From: Streptomyces sp. CB02058
GTDB taxonomy: Bacteria; Actinomycetota; Actinomycetes; Streptomycetales; Streptomycetaceae
Direction: 5' to 3'
Assembly: GCF_001905505.1 (NCBI RefSeq)
Contig: NZ_LIPG01000001.1
Location: forward strand, 1,364,001-1,428,000
Length of the DNA: 64,000 bases
Of the stretch, positions 50,464-60,128 are shown piece by piece. Both the position numbers and the translations under genes were made by a program. Under the pieces are notes generated by a model. It was not told the DNA's origin, ran no database searches, and saw only the letters and a list, made by a program, of their open reading frames with translations. The first letter of the stretch is position 1. The number at the start of each line of letters is the position of its first letter.

Positions 50464-53400
50464 CTAACGCTCCTGGTTGTAGGTATTACTTGTGTCCGAC
50501 CCCGCGGTACGTCCCCGCAGGACACCACGGCGCAGGTTGCTCAACCTGCCCCGCACGTCCTCCGGAGCGCGGGAGACCTGTGGGCCGCCCTGCTGGGTCT
50601 GCTCCGCCGTACCCTCGACCAGGTTGGCCTTGGGCACGCGACGGGGGAGCCCGGACGGGGTTATTCCACCCGCCTTGGGGTCCCGGAGCTTCTCGGCCCG
50701 CTCCCAGCGCTCGTCGTTGGCCGAGCGCCAGTCGTCGGTGCTCTCCCCGCTCGCGGGCTCCGTCTGCTGCGGCTGCTCGGGCTGCGGACGCTGCCGCTGC
50801 TCCGGCGCCGCGGGCTGATCGTTTCCGCGGCCGGTGGGCTGCCAGTGCTGCTGGCCGGCACCGCGGCGCGGAAGACCCGCGTCGGTCAGGTCGTGACCGG
50901 GATTCGGGGTGGGCCCCGGGCGGTCGAAGCCTACGCGTTCCGGCGTCTCGGCGGGAGCGCTCGGCACGGATTCCGCTTCCGGCTGCGCCTGGGGCTCGAA
51001 CGCCCCCTGGTAGGAACCCTGACCTGCCCAGTCGCCCTGGCCGGCCTGGTCGGCCCGGGCCGCGAACGGGTCGGCGTACTGCTCCTGCCGGCCGTCCGGG
51101 GCGGCGTACGCGGCCTCCGCATAGCCGTTCTGCTGCTGCTCCTGGAAGCCGTTCCCCGGGGCCTGCTGCTCCTGGAAACCGTTCCCGGCGGCGTACGGCT
51201 CGTAGCCGCCCTCGTAACCGGGCTGTGCGAACTGCTGCTCCTGGGCGTACTGCTCGGGGGCGTACTGCTCCTGGCCGTACTGCTCCTGCGTGTACTGCTC
51301 CTGGGCGTACGCGCCCTGCTGCCCGGCGCCGTTGTCCTGGAACGCGGGGCGCTCGCCGCCCGTCTGGGCCTCCAGCGCCGCCCGGCGCTCCTCGCGCATC
51401 AGCGAGCGGTTGACCGGGTCCAGCTGGGGGGCGTCCGCCGCCGGTATCTCGTAGCGCGAGTCGTCGAAGCCGAGCTCCGCCGCCGTGCGCATCGGGGCGT
51501 GCTGGGACATCGGCTCGAAGGCCGGCGCCTGCTGCTGCTCCGGGATGATCGAGGAGACCGTGAAGTCGTTGTCCTGGGCCAGCTCGCCACCGCCACCGTG
51601 GGTGATGGCGTCCGGAAGCATGACCAGCGAGGTCGTCCCCGCCTGCTCGCCCGAGGGGCGCAGCTGGACACGGATGCCGTGCCGGTCGGCCAGCCGGCCG
51701 ACCACGAAGAGACCCATGCGCTGGGACACCGCGGCGTCCACGGTCGGCGGGTTCGCCAGCTTGTGGTTGATGTCCGCGAAGTCCTCGGCGGTGAGGCCGA
51801 TTCCCTTGTCGTGGATCTCGACCATCACGCGGCCGTCGGGCAGCCGGGTGGCGGTGACGCGGACCTTGGTCTGCGGGGAGGAGAAGGTGGTGGCGTTCTC
51901 CAGCAGCTCGGCCAGCAGGTGCACGAGGTCGGTCACGGCCTGGCCGTGGATCTCGCTCTCCGGCACCCCGGTGAGCTCGATGCGCTCGTAGGACTCCACC
52001 TCGGAGGAGGCGGCCCGCAGCACGTCGACCAGCGGCACTGGCTGGTTCCAGCGGCGGCCGGGCTCCTCGCCCGCGAGGACGAGGAGGTTCTCACCGTTGC
52101 GGCGCATACGCGTGGCCAGGTGGTCCAGCTTGAAGAGGCTCTCCAGCTGGTCCGGGTCCGCCTCGTTGTTCTCCAGGTCGGTGATGAGGGTCAGCTGGCC
52201 CTCGATCAGCGACTGGTTGCGGCGCGACAGGTTGGTGAAGATCGCGTTGACGTTGCCCCGCAGCATGGCCTGCTCGGCGGCGAGCCGGACGGCCTCGCGG
52301 TGCACCTGGTCGAAGGCGCGGGCGACCTCGCCGATCTCGTCCTGGCTGTTGATCGGGATCGGCTGCACCCGGGTGTCCACCCGGCCCGGCTCGGTCCGCG
52401 ACAGCTGGTCGACGAGCATCGGAAGCCGCTGCTCGGCGATGCCGAAGGCGGCCGTACGCAGCTGGCGCATCGAGCGGCTCATCTGGCGGGCCATGAGCCC
52501 GGCGATGATGAAGGCGGCGAGCAGCGAGATGATCACGATCGCCGCGTTGAGGATGGCGTCGTTGCGGGCGTCGGTGGAGATCTCCGCCGCCTCGGTCACG
52601 GCCTTGTCGACGAGCTCGTTCTCGACCGTGGTGTAGCCGTCGAACTTCGCGGTCGCCGCGGCCATCCAGGTCTCGGGCGTGATGCCCTTCGCCTTCAGCT
52701 GCTCCGGGGACTTGCCCTGCCCGATCTGCTGGGCCATGCCGTCGAAGACGGAACCGTCGACGCTCGGGGGCGTCACGAAGGGCTTCCCGGCGGCGTCGGC
52801 CTGCTCCTTGGCCGCCTTCAGCTGCTTGGCGCCCTCGGCGGCCTTCTCGGCCATGACTTCCTTGAGCCGCGCCGCGTCGGCCTCCGTACCGCCGGAGACG
52901 AACTCACCGAGGGCGATCTGCTCCAGGTAGTTGTACGAACTGAAGGCCGTGACCTGGCCGTTGAAGTTGCGCTGCTCCTGGCTCGGACGCACCAGCAGGT
53001 GCATGCCTATGGAGCGCTGGAGCGACCCGGCGGCCTTGGACAGCTCGATCGCGTAGACGGTCCGGCCGTAGCTGGTGATGTTGCCCGTACCCAGGCCGAG
53101 CTCGTTGGAGAACTCCATCAGCGAGTGCTGGACCTTGGTGTAGCCCTCTTCCGTCTTCACCGGGTCCATGGCCTCGGCGTAGGCGGCCTTGCGGAGCTCG
53201 GGGAGCAGGGGCTCCTCCACCTTGAACAGCTTCAGGCGGCGGTCCAGGCCCTCTTTCTCCGGCATGTTCTGCACGGCGAGGTCGAACTTCGCGGCGGCGG
53301 CGTCGGTGATGGCACGGACGTCCTCCACCTCGGCCGCGGTGCGCTTGTTGGACAGCAGCGGCTGTGCGGTGAGGTCACGCTCGTTCAGCAGCGCCTGTCC

Positions 53401-53700
53401 GTACGCGGAGGCGGCCCGGACGACCAGGGCCGTCTTCTCGGCGTCCTGGGCCTCGTTCCAGGTGTCGACCGACCCCTTCACCTGGAAGCCGCCCATGACC
53501 AGGCCGACCAGCGCCGGGATCAGGAGGATCGCGTTCAGCCGGGTGGGCACCCGCCAGTTCCTGGGTGACAGCCGGCTGGTGCTGCCACCTGCCGGTTCCG
53601 CCTCGGACGACATGTCCGCAGGCGACACCGCAGCGCGCGGCGGAGGGGTGAAGTTGCCCCGCTCCGACTGGGCCGCGGAGCCCTCGTTGCTTCGCCTCAC
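50464..53700 (-). CDS. cvnA2: Conservon sensor histidine-kinase-like protein CvnA (copy 2)
   Basis: The product has 1,078 residues from GTG 53700. TM1 lies near 56-74, an extracellular nitrate/nitrite-sensor-type helical domain to about 380, TM2 in 'LNAAIVIISLLAAFIIAGLM', then HAMP, a conserved helical box (LDHLATRMRRNGENLLVLAG) and GHKL ATPase motifs 'ELLENATTFSSPQTKV' and 'IHDKGIGL'. The last ~380 residues are Gln/Glu/Tyr-rich and disordered with 'YTQEQYGQEQYAPEQYAQEQ' repeats. It heads the cvnA2B2C2D2 operon. The stop is 1 nt from the cvnB2 start. The extension to 53946 is not supported. Confidence 0.93.
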   Translation of the reverse strand: MRRSNEGSAAQSERGNFTPPPRAAVSPADMSSEAEPAGGSTSRLSPRNWRVPTRLNAILLIPALVGLVMGGFQVKGSVDTWNEAQDAEKTALVVRAASAYGQALLNERDLTAQPLLSNKRTAAEVEDVRAITDAAAAKFDLAVQNMPEKEGLDRRLKLFKVEEPLLPELRKAAYAEAMDPVKTEEGYTKVQHSLMEFSNELGLGTGNITSYGRTVYAIELSKAAGSLQRSIGMHLLVRPSQEQRNFNGQVTAFSSYNYLEQIALGEFVSGGTEADAARLKEVMAEKAAEGAKQLKAAKEQADAAGKPFVTPPSVDGSVFDGMAQQIGQGKSPEQLKAKGITPETWMAAATAKFDGYTTVENELVDKAVTEAAEISTDARNDAILNAAIVIISLLAAFIIAGLMARQMSRSMRQLRTAAFGIAEQRLPMLVDQLSRTEPGRVDTRVQPIPINSQDEIGEVARAFDQVHREAVRLAAEQAMLRGNVNAIFTNLSRRNQSLIEGQLTLITDLENNEADPDQLESLFKLDHLATRMRRNGENLLVLAGEEPGRRWNQPVPLVDVLRAASSEVESYERIELTGVPESEIHGQAVTDLVHLLAELLENATTFSSPQTKVRVTATRLPDGRVMVEIHDKGIGLTAEDFADINHKLANPPTVDAAVSQRMGLFVVGRLADRHGIRVQLRPSGEQAGTTSLVMLPDAITHGGGGELAQDNDFTVSSIIPEQQQAPAFEPMSQHAPMRTAAELGFDDSRYEIPAADAPQLDPVNRSLMREERRAALEAQTGGERPAFQDNGAGQQGAYAQEQYTQEQYGQEQYAPEQYAQEQQFAQPGYEGGYEPYAAGNGFQEQQAPGNGFQEQQQNGYAEAAYAAPDGRQEQYADPFAARADQAGQGDWAGQGSYQGAFEPQAQPEAESVPSAPAETPERVGFDRPGPTPNPGHDLTDAGLPRRGAGQQHWQPTGRGNDQPAAPEQRQRPQPEQPQQTEPASGESTDDWRSANDERWERAEKLRDPKAGGITPSGLPRRVPKANLVEGTAEQTQQGGPQVSRAPEDVRGRLSNLRRGVLRGRTAGSDTSNTYNQER

Positions 53701-54049
53701 TCGACCAACAACCTCTCGGCGTCGGCACCTACGTTGTGCCGGATTATCGTTCAGGGGCCGTACTACTGGGTAGTTCGAGGCATTGCAGCACGCGGACCGG
53801 TCGCCTTCCAAACAGTCGGAATGTGTGATTCCGAGTGAGGCGGACCGCCGATAAAACGGGCATAAAGAGCGAGCCCCGTCAAAAGGCGAGGCTCGTGTGA
53901 GCGCAGTGGTACCGGCCGTGCGCGTCGTGTATCGGCGAGGGGCCAATTCTCTGTCGAAATGTTATGAACGCGGGGGCGGATCGTGTCAAAGGACACAGGC
54001 CGCCCCCGCGTGACTACAGCAAGTTCCGTAGATCCATTCCGACTTACGG
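53701..54049. other. Intergenic region upstream of cvnA2 and downstream of cvnD1
   Basis: These 349 bp hold the cvnD1 terminator and the cvnA2 promoter. A weak six-base stem (cgagcc near 53870/ggctcg near 53895) and 'ataaaacgggcataaagagc' at about 53850 make it less GC-rich than the coding DNA. No ORF is supported. Confidence 0.45.
53968..54011 (-). terminator. Terminator after cvnD1
   Basis: An outer 12-bp perfect stem (53968-53979/54000-54011) encloses an inner 'gtgtc...gacac' stem. It lies immediately downstream of the cvnD1 stop. Confidence 0.8.
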
Positions 54050-54631
54050 CTACTTCAGCCGGGCCATCAGTGCGTGCTCGACCAGAGTGATCAGACCGCT
54101 CTTGGCGTCCGCACGGTGCCGGGCGTCGGTCGTGATGATCGGGGCGTCGGGCCCGATCTGGAGTGCTTCGCGTACTTCGTCGGGGGTGTAGGGCTGGTGT
54201 CCGTCGAAGCCGTTGAGGGCGATGACGAAGGGGAGGCCGCTGTTCTCGAAGTAGTCGACTGCGGGGAAGCAGTCGGCGAGGCGGCGGGTGTCGACGAGGA
54301 CGACGGCGCCGATGGCGCCGCGGACCAGGTCGTCCCACATGAACCAGAAGCGGTCCTGTCCGGGGGTGCCGAACAGGTAGAGGATCAGGTCCTGGTCCAG
54401 GGTGATGCGTCCGAAGTCCATGGCCACCGTGGTGGTGGTCTTGTCCCCGGTGTGGGTCAGGTCGTCGATGCCCGCGGACGCGGACGTCATCACGGCTTCG
54501 GTGCGCAGCGGATTGATCTCCGAAACGGCACCGACAAACGTGGTCTTACCCACGCCGAAGCCCCCTGCCACCACGATCTTCGCCGAGGTGGTGGAGCGGG
54601 CCGTACCGTCGCTAGAGCTTGCGAAGTCCAC
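54050..54631 (-). CDS. cvnD1: Conservon small GTP-binding protein CvnD (copy 1)
   Basis: The 193-residue paralogue differs from CvnD2 at only a handful of residues (for example near 'DAPIITTDARH', 'AKSGLI' and the terminal K). P-loop, G3 and NxxD motifs are the same. It overlaps cvnC1 by 20 bp. The DNA identity to cvnD2 continues through silent positions for 440 bp, unlike cvnA, cvnB or cvnC, so recent gene conversion is likely. Confidence 0.93.
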   Translation of the reverse strand: MDFASSSDGTARSTTSAKIVVAGGFGVGKTTFVGAVSEINPLRTEAVMTSASAGIDDLTHTGDKTTTTVAMDFGRITLDQDLILYLFGTPGQDRFWFMWDDLVRGAIGAVVLVDTRRLADCFPAVDYFENSGLPFVIALNGFDGHQPYTPDEVREALQIGPDAPIITTDARHRADAKSGLITLVEHALMARLK

Positions 54632-55019
54632 TGAGCACCCTTTCGAGCAGTGTCACATCCGGCGCGCCGCCGGCCTCTCCGTTGCCCGGCTGGTGGATGG
54701 CCACCATGCCGGCTTCCGCCAGGTCCGCCACGAGGATCCGCGCCACACCCAGGGGCATGGACAGCAGGGCCGAGACCTCGGCCACCGACTTGACCTCACG
54801 GCACAGGTGGCAGATCCGCTGGTGCTCGGGGAGCAGCGTCCCGAGGTGGGCGGGGTCCGCGGTGGTGCTGACCAGCGCCTCTATCGCGAGCTGGTAACGC
54901 GGCCGGGTCCGGCCGCCGGTCATGGCATAGGGACGGACCAGCGGCTGATCGCCTTCACCGTCGTACGACGCGTGGTGCAGTGCGCCGTACGGATCGGGTG
55001 AGGCGGGTGGCGGGGTCAT
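54612..55019 (-). CDS. cvnC1: Conservon DUF742 protein CvnC (copy 1)
   Basis: The product has 135 residues from ATG 55019 with GGAGGATTT in front. It is the compact form: 22 variable residues then the DUF742 core 'QPLVRPYAMTGGRTRPRYQL ... LLSMPLGVARILVADLAEAG'. It lacks the long Gln/Pro-rich N-terminus of CvnC2. A 134-bp gap separates it from cvnB1, so a separate promoter is possible. Confidence 0.92.
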   Translation of the reverse strand: MTPPPASPDPYGALHHASYDGEGDQPLVRPYAMTGGRTRPRYQLAIEALVSTTADPAHLGTLLPEHQRICHLCREVKSVAEVSALLSMPLGVARILVADLAEAGMVAIHQPGNGEAGGAPDVTLLERVLSGLRKL

Positions 55020-55153
55020 AAATCCTCCGGGCGTGACAGCAGGGTGTCGGCTTGCCGTCTGAAGGTGGCCGGTGAGGGGCTGTGGCGGCCGGACGGGTGA
55101 GGGTTTTGAGTAGTACCTGGGGGGATCGTGTCAGGTGTCTGCCGCATGGCCGC

Positions 55154-55576
55154 TCAGTGGAGCAGACTTCCTTGTAGCTCGGCGCGGAGGTCAGGGGTGA
55201 GGACGGTCCCCGCACGGTCGACGAGCAGGGCCATCTCGTACCCGACCAGGCCGATGTCGGCGTCCGGGTGGGCGAGGACGGCGAGCGACGATCCGTCGGA
55301 GATGGACATGAGGAAGAGGAATCCCCGCTCCATCTCCACGACCGTCTGGCTCACGGCGCCGCCTTCGAAGATCCGGGAGGCACCCGCGGTCAGCGACGTC
55401 AGCCCGGAGGCGACGGCCGCCAGCTGATCTGCGCGGTCGCGCGGGAAACCTTCGGACATCGCCAGCAGCAGGCCATCCGCGGAGACCACCACCGTGTGGG
55501 ACACCCCTGGGGTGTTGTCCACGAAGTTGGTGATCAGCCAGTTCAGATTCTGCGCGGCCTGACTCATGGGGCTCAA
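55154..55576 (-). CDS. cvnB1: Conservon roadblock/LC7 protein CvnB (copy 1)
   Basis: The 140-residue product is almost identical to CvnB2. The start is TTG 55576, directly against the cvnA1 stop (TAG), or ATG 55567; the paralogue has GTG at the same codon. Roadblock/LC7 motifs are as in CvnB2. Partner of CvnD1. Confidence 0.9.
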   Translation of the reverse strand: MSPMSQAAQNLNWLITNFVDNTPGVSHTVVVSADGLLLAMSEGFPRDRADQLAAVASGLTSLTAGASRIFEGGAVSQTVVEMERGFLFLMSISDGSSLAVLAHPDADIGLVGYEMALLVDRAGTVLTPDLRAELQGSLLH

Positions 55577-58500
55577 CTAACGCTCCTGCTGGTGAGTGGG
55601 GCCGAGTTGGAAACTGCCGGTAGACGAGCCGTTGTTGGCCTGTCGTCCCTGCTGGATGCCCCGGCGGAGATTGGTCAGACGGCCGCGTACGTCATCGGGC
55701 GCACGCGAAACCTGAGGTCCGGACTGATGATTCTGCTGCTGAGCAGTGCCCGGCACCAAATTGGCACGTGGGACGCGGCGCGGCAGTCCGGAGGTGGTGA
55801 TCCCGCCGGCGGCGGGCTTCTTGACCCGCTCCGCCTGCCGCACGAGCTCGTCGTTCGGCGAAGCACGCCACGAACCGGTGTCGGCCGCACCACGCCTGGG
55901 CATGGGCGGAGCCGGGCTGTCGGCGGGCCGGGGAGCGGCCGGTTCCTGCGGCTCGGCGGGCGGCTGCTGGCCACCCTGCTGCGGGCCGTGGAACCAGTTC
56001 GTCTCCAGCGTGTCGTACAGCGGCGTACGTCCGTCACCGGGACCGGCCGGCGGCAGCACCTCGGGCTGCTGCGGCAGGGCGGGACGGCGCGGCGGCTCAC
56101 CCGCGGAGGGTGCGGGCGGGCGCGGGGCGCCGAAGTCGTCGCCCCGACGGGGCGCCGGCATCTGCGGCTGCTGCGGGGCCTGGGCGCCGAAGCCCTGGTC
56201 CTGCGGCCTCGGGGCGTTGAAGTCCGGGCGGGCGAACTGCGCGGTGCTCGCCGGGTCCTGGGCCTGCGGAGCCTGGGGCGCGTGCGGTGCCGAGAAGTCC
56301 GGGCGGGCGAACTCGGCCGTGGCGCCGGGGCCCTGGCGGTCGTTCGTCGGCGGACGCTGGTTCGGCGGGGTGAACGGCTGGTTCGGGGCGGACGTGCCCG
56401 GCCGGGCGAACCGGCCGGAGTCGTGCTCCTCATGACCGCGCGGCGCGTCCGGCTGCGTACGCCGCGGAGCACCCTGCTCCTCGACGCCCCAGCTGGTGGT
56501 CTGCGGACGCTGGGGCTGCGGGTTGCCACCGGGCAGTTCGGCGCGCGGACCGCCGGGCGGCGGCAGCTGGCGTCCGGGACCACCGGGCTGCTGCGGGCCG
56601 CCCTGGCCGAGCTGGGCCTGCTGGGCCTGCGGGTTCTGGCGCGCGGGCGGGCCGCTCTGCTGGCCGGAGTGGCCGAAGAGGTTGGGCCTGTCCGAGTCCG
56701 CACCGGCCGGAGGGTTCTGCGGGCCTCGCGCGCCCGGACGGGCACCGCCCGAGAAGGCGCCGGCGAGGCCGCCGCCCTGACGCGGACCCTCGGGCCTGCC
56801 CTGGCCCGGCAGTCCGGGAGCCTGCTGGCCGGGGCCCTGCTGCGGCTGACGCGGTCCGCCGTCGCGCGAGGGAAGCGCGGCACGCGGCGCGGAGCCCGCA
56901 CCGACCTGCCCGAGCGGGGCGGCCGATCCGATTCCCTTGGCGGGAGCCGACGCCGGCCCCCCGAGACCGGGGCGCTGGCCGCCCGCGGGAGCACCGCCGC
57001 CGGCGAGGAGCCCGCCCGGGGCGCCGCCCTGCGGGGCGCCCTTGCCCTGCTGGCCCTGACCCGGCTTCGGCGGCTGCTTGCCGCCGTGCGCGACCTCCAT
57101 GGGCAGCATGACCAGCGCGGTCGTACCACCGGAGTCGGAGGGCCGCAGCTGGATGCGGATGCCGTGACGCAGGGACAGCCGGCCGACCACGAACAGACCC
57201 ATGCGGCGCGAGACCGAGACGTCCACGGTGGGCGGCGACGCGAGCCGCTCGTTGATCGCGGCCAGGTCCTCGGGGGAGAGGCCGATGCCGGTGTCGTGGA
57301 TCTCGACGAGCACGCGCCCGTCGGGCAGCGCGTGACCGGTGACCCGGACCTTGGTCTGCGGCGAGGAGAACGACGTGGCGTTCTCCAGCAGCTCGGCGAG
57401 GAGGTGCACGAGGTCGTTGACGACGCGGCCGGCGACTTCGGTGGCGGGCACCGCGGCCAGTTCGATGCGCTCGTACTGCTCCACCTCGGAGGCGGCGGCA
57501 CGGAGTACGTCGACCAGCGGCACGGGACGCGTCCACCGGCGACCCGGCTCCTCGCCCGCGAGGACGAGGAGGTTCTCGCCGTTACGGCGCATACGGGTGG
57601 CGAGGTGGTCGAGCTTGAAGAGCGAGGACAGCTGGTCCGGGTCGGCCTCGCGGGACTCCAGCTCGGAGATGAGCGAGAGCTGGCGCTGGATGAGGCCCTG
57701 CGAACGGCGCGAGAGGTTGGTGAACATCGCGTTGACGTTGCCTCGCAGCAGCGCCTGCTCGGCGGCCAGTCGGACCGCCTCGCGGTGCACGTCGTCGAAG
57801 GCCGCGGCCACCTGGCCGATCTCGTCCCGGGAGTGCACACCGACCGACTCGACGGAGGTGTCGACGTCCTGCGGGTCCGTCTCGGAGAGCTGCCGGACGA
57901 GCTCCGGCAGACGGTCCTGGGCGACCCGGGTGGCGGTGTCCTGGAGGCGCCGCAGCGAGCGGATCATGGACCGCGCCACGACGAAGGCGCCGACGAGCGA
58001 CACGCCGAGGACGATCAGGATGATCGCACCGTTGAGGATCGCGTCGCGCTGCGACTCCTCACGGAGCTCGCGGGCCTTGCTCTCCATCTCACCGAGGAGG
58101 GTCGCCTCGATGGTGTTCATGGCCTGGATCTTGTTCGAGCTCTGGTCGAACCAGTCCATGTACGTACGGGTCTTGCCGCTGCCCTCCATGCCCAGGGGGC
58201 TGTCGAGCACCTTCCTGGCGTACATGTCGGCGGCGGTGATCTCGGGATTCCCGTTGTCCAGCGGCGCCAGCAGCTCGGCGGAGCTCTTGCCCGTGGACTC
58301 GTAGGTCGTCTCGAAGGTCTTGAGGGTCGTGCTCGCCTTGTTGAGCGCGTTGCGCCCGAACGCCTGGTCGTTGTCGTTCAGGTGCGTCTTGGTGCTGTCG
58401 CCGCCGGGCAGGGCCGCGGCGATGATGGCGCGCTCGACGGAGGCGTACTCCTTGGAGGAGGAGAAGGCCGCCAGCGCACGGGTGCGCTTGATCATCTCCG

Positions 58501-59233
58501 GGTTGCTGGTCGCCTGCGCCATGTCCTGCGAGAGGCTGAGCAGCGAGGTGATCAACTGGCTGTACTGGTCGACCGTGTTGAGGCTCGGGCTGCCCTTGGC
58601 GTACGCGTCCTTGCGGATGCTGGTGATGTTGCCCAGCTGGTTGCCGATCTGGCTGACGCTCGCGTGGATGCTGTCCAGCGCCGCGTCGCCCGGGGTGTTG
58701 CCGATCTCGTCGGTGGCCTCGAAGAAGGCGGCCTTGGCGCGGTCGGTGCGCTTGCGCGGCTCGGTGACCTTGAAGTCGGTGGCCTTCACGCCGTTGGACA
58801 GCGGGCCCGCCGAGTTGTCGCGCTCCTCCTGGAGCGCCTTGGCGAGCGCGGTCGCCTGCTTGGTCATCTTGGTGAGCAGCTGCATGTGCTCCAGCTGGTC
58901 CATGTTGTTCATGGACTCGTTGATGCGCAGCCCGCCCAGGGTGGTCGCCGCGACCACGGGGAGGGCGAGCAGGGAGACCAGGCGCGTGCTGATGCGCCAG
59001 TTGCGCAGGGCCATCCGCGAGCCGGCGCTGGTCGGGCCCGCCGGCTTCAGGGGCGCCGCTGCCTCGCCGCTGCCGGTGCTCGTCGAGCCGGAGCGTTGTG
59101 CGCGGTCGCCGCTCTCGGCGGGCTGACCGGGGTTCTGGGCGTGCTGGGGTGAGGAACCGCGGTCGTTCCCGCCACGCGGTTCCTGATCCGCCGGAGCTTC
59201 CCCTCGGCCCTGGCGGGGCTGGGGCGACCCCAT
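55577..59233 (-). CDS. cvnA1: Conservon sensor histidine-kinase-like protein CvnA (copy 1)
   Basis: The product has 1,218 residues from ATG 59233. After a disordered N-terminus (about 75 residues) come TM1 (about 84-103), an extracellular helical sensor domain, TM2 ('AIILIVLGVSLVGAFVVA'), HAMP, the helical box 'LDHLATRMRRNGENLLVLAG' and GHKL motifs 'ELLENATSFSSPQTKV' and 'IHDTGIGLSPED'. The last ~480 residues are Gly/Gln/Pro-rich and disordered. It begins the second operon cvnA1B1C1D1. The sensory domain is clearly unlike CvnA2's, so the two modules likely answer different signals. The upstream in-frame extension lacks coding character. Confidence 0.93.
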   Translation of the reverse strand: MGSPQPRQGRGEAPADQEPRGGNDRGSSPQHAQNPGQPAESGDRAQRSGSTSTGSGEAAAPLKPAGPTSAGSRMALRNWRISTRLVSLLALPVVAATTLGGLRINESMNNMDQLEHMQLLTKMTKQATALAKALQEERDNSAGPLSNGVKATDFKVTEPRKRTDRAKAAFFEATDEIGNTPGDAALDSIHASVSQIGNQLGNITSIRKDAYAKGSPSLNTVDQYSQLITSLLSLSQDMAQATSNPEMIKRTRALAAFSSSKEYASVERAIIAAALPGGDSTKTHLNDNDQAFGRNALNKASTTLKTFETTYESTGKSSAELLAPLDNGNPEITAADMYARKVLDSPLGMEGSGKTRTYMDWFDQSSNKIQAMNTIEATLLGEMESKARELREESQRDAILNGAIILIVLGVSLVGAFVVARSMIRSLRRLQDTATRVAQDRLPELVRQLSETDPQDVDTSVESVGVHSRDEIGQVAAAFDDVHREAVRLAAEQALLRGNVNAMFTNLSRRSQGLIQRQLSLISELESREADPDQLSSLFKLDHLATRMRRNGENLLVLAGEEPGRRWTRPVPLVDVLRAAASEVEQYERIELAAVPATEVAGRVVNDLVHLLAELLENATSFSSPQTKVRVTGHALPDGRVLVEIHDTGIGLSPEDLAAINERLASPPTVDVSVSRRMGLFVVGRLSLRHGIRIQLRPSDSGGTTALVMLPMEVAHGGKQPPKPGQGQQGKGAPQGGAPGGLLAGGGAPAGGQRPGLGGPASAPAKGIGSAAPLGQVGAGSAPRAALPSRDGGPRQPQQGPGQQAPGLPGQGRPEGPRQGGGLAGAFSGGARPGARGPQNPPAGADSDRPNLFGHSGQQSGPPARQNPQAQQAQLGQGGPQQPGGPGRQLPPPGGPRAELPGGNPQPQRPQTTSWGVEEQGAPRRTQPDAPRGHEEHDSGRFARPGTSAPNQPFTPPNQRPPTNDRQGPGATAEFARPDFSAPHAPQAPQAQDPASTAQFARPDFNAPRPQDQGFGAQAPQQPQMPAPRRGDDFGAPRPPAPSAGEPPRRPALPQQPEVLPPAGPGDGRTPLYDTLETNWFHGPQQGGQQPPAEPQEPAAPRPADSPAPPMPRRGAADTGSWRASPNDELVRQAERVKKPAAGGITTSGLPRRVPRANLVPGTAQQQNHQSGPQVSRAPDDVRGRLTNLRRGIQQGRQANNGSSTGSFQLGPTHQQER

Positions 59234-59842
59234 GCCATCCCTCTTGAAACGTCCCTGCACTAGCGTCGCAACCTCTGGACCAGGCGCCCCTCCGCGCGTG
59301 GGCACGGCAGGACGGTGTCGGCGTCGTGGGGCGCTGGACGCGCCCCATGGTGGTCGTGAGTGACCGGCGTACTTCCCCCTCCCGCCGCCACTCGGCGCTG
59401 CGTTGCGCCCCTGCGCGCTGGGCCTGAAACCCGCGGCGGTGCGTGGAATTCCAGCACAGTGGAGGATCTCCAACAAGGCCCGTGTACCGGGCTGTGACCT
59501 GGATGACACGGTGTGATGGGCACGTAACAAGGTGTGCGGCGTGTTCATGGTCAAACCGGGCAATTAAGGGTGGACTTCCTCGTCGCGACCGGTGTCCCAG
59601 ACGCGATGATCGGGAGCGGAATAGCAGATTCAGTGACGGATTGTCGGGTTTGCATCCCATGATCAACTGTCTGCAATGGGCGTTTTGTCGTCAACTTCGT
59701 GAGCAAACTCACATGATGATCGCCGTCTCATCCCGGCCACGGTGGGGAATCGGATGTTTAGCCTGGCGCTTTACAGGGATAGCGAATCCGACAACCGGCG
59801 CACCTCCGGGCAGCGCCCCAGTGACAAGGGTCCACACGGCAG
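59234..59842. other. Intergenic region between cvnA1 and the small peptide gene
   Basis: I see no gene in these 609 bp. Segment 59570-59780 is less GC-rich ('ttgcatcccatgatcaactg') and probably contains two divergent promoters. No palindrome long enough to name was found. Confidence 0.5.
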
Positions 59843-60025
59843 ATGAAGACGACGATGACCTTCCGCAACATTGCCAACCCCCGGCGCACCACGCTCGCGC
59901 ACCTCGAGGACGCCGAGACGCTGCAGACGCCGGAGCAGCGGGAGCACGCCGTCGACCTGCCCACCCAGACCGCCAACCCGCGCCGCACCATCCTCATGGA
60001 AGCCCCGGTCGCGGCGGCGCAGTGA
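59843..60025 (+). CDS. Conserved 60-residue Streptomyces protein with duplicated NPRRT motif
   Basis: The product has 60 residues from ATG 59843; ATG 59855 is an alternative. It contains two copies of the same motif, 'ANPRRTTLAHLED' and 'ANPRRTILMEAP', separated by an acidic middle (AETLQTPEQREHAVDLPTQT). No signal or membrane segment. I recall similar short ORFs beside gltX in streptomycetes, but no function is known. Because of its length it may be missed in annotation. Confidence 0.65.
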   Translation: MKTTMTFRNIANPRRTTLAHLEDAETLQTPEQREHAVDLPTQTANPRRTILMEAPVAAAQ

Positions 60026-60128
60026 CCCTCCGGTCCCGGCCGTGACGCGCACAGCCGTCCCCCTCGCGAAGCGCTAGCCTGGAGCGTCAGTCTTCAGCCA
60101 GCCAGCAAGTGAGGGGCGACAGCATCCC

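Noticed and set aside
50380..53568. 1,062-codon open frame opposite cvnA2, and a similar one opposite cvnA1
   Set aside because: Leu/Arg/Gly/Val-rich antisense shadows typical of very GC-rich genes. The minus-strand products have clear kinase domains.
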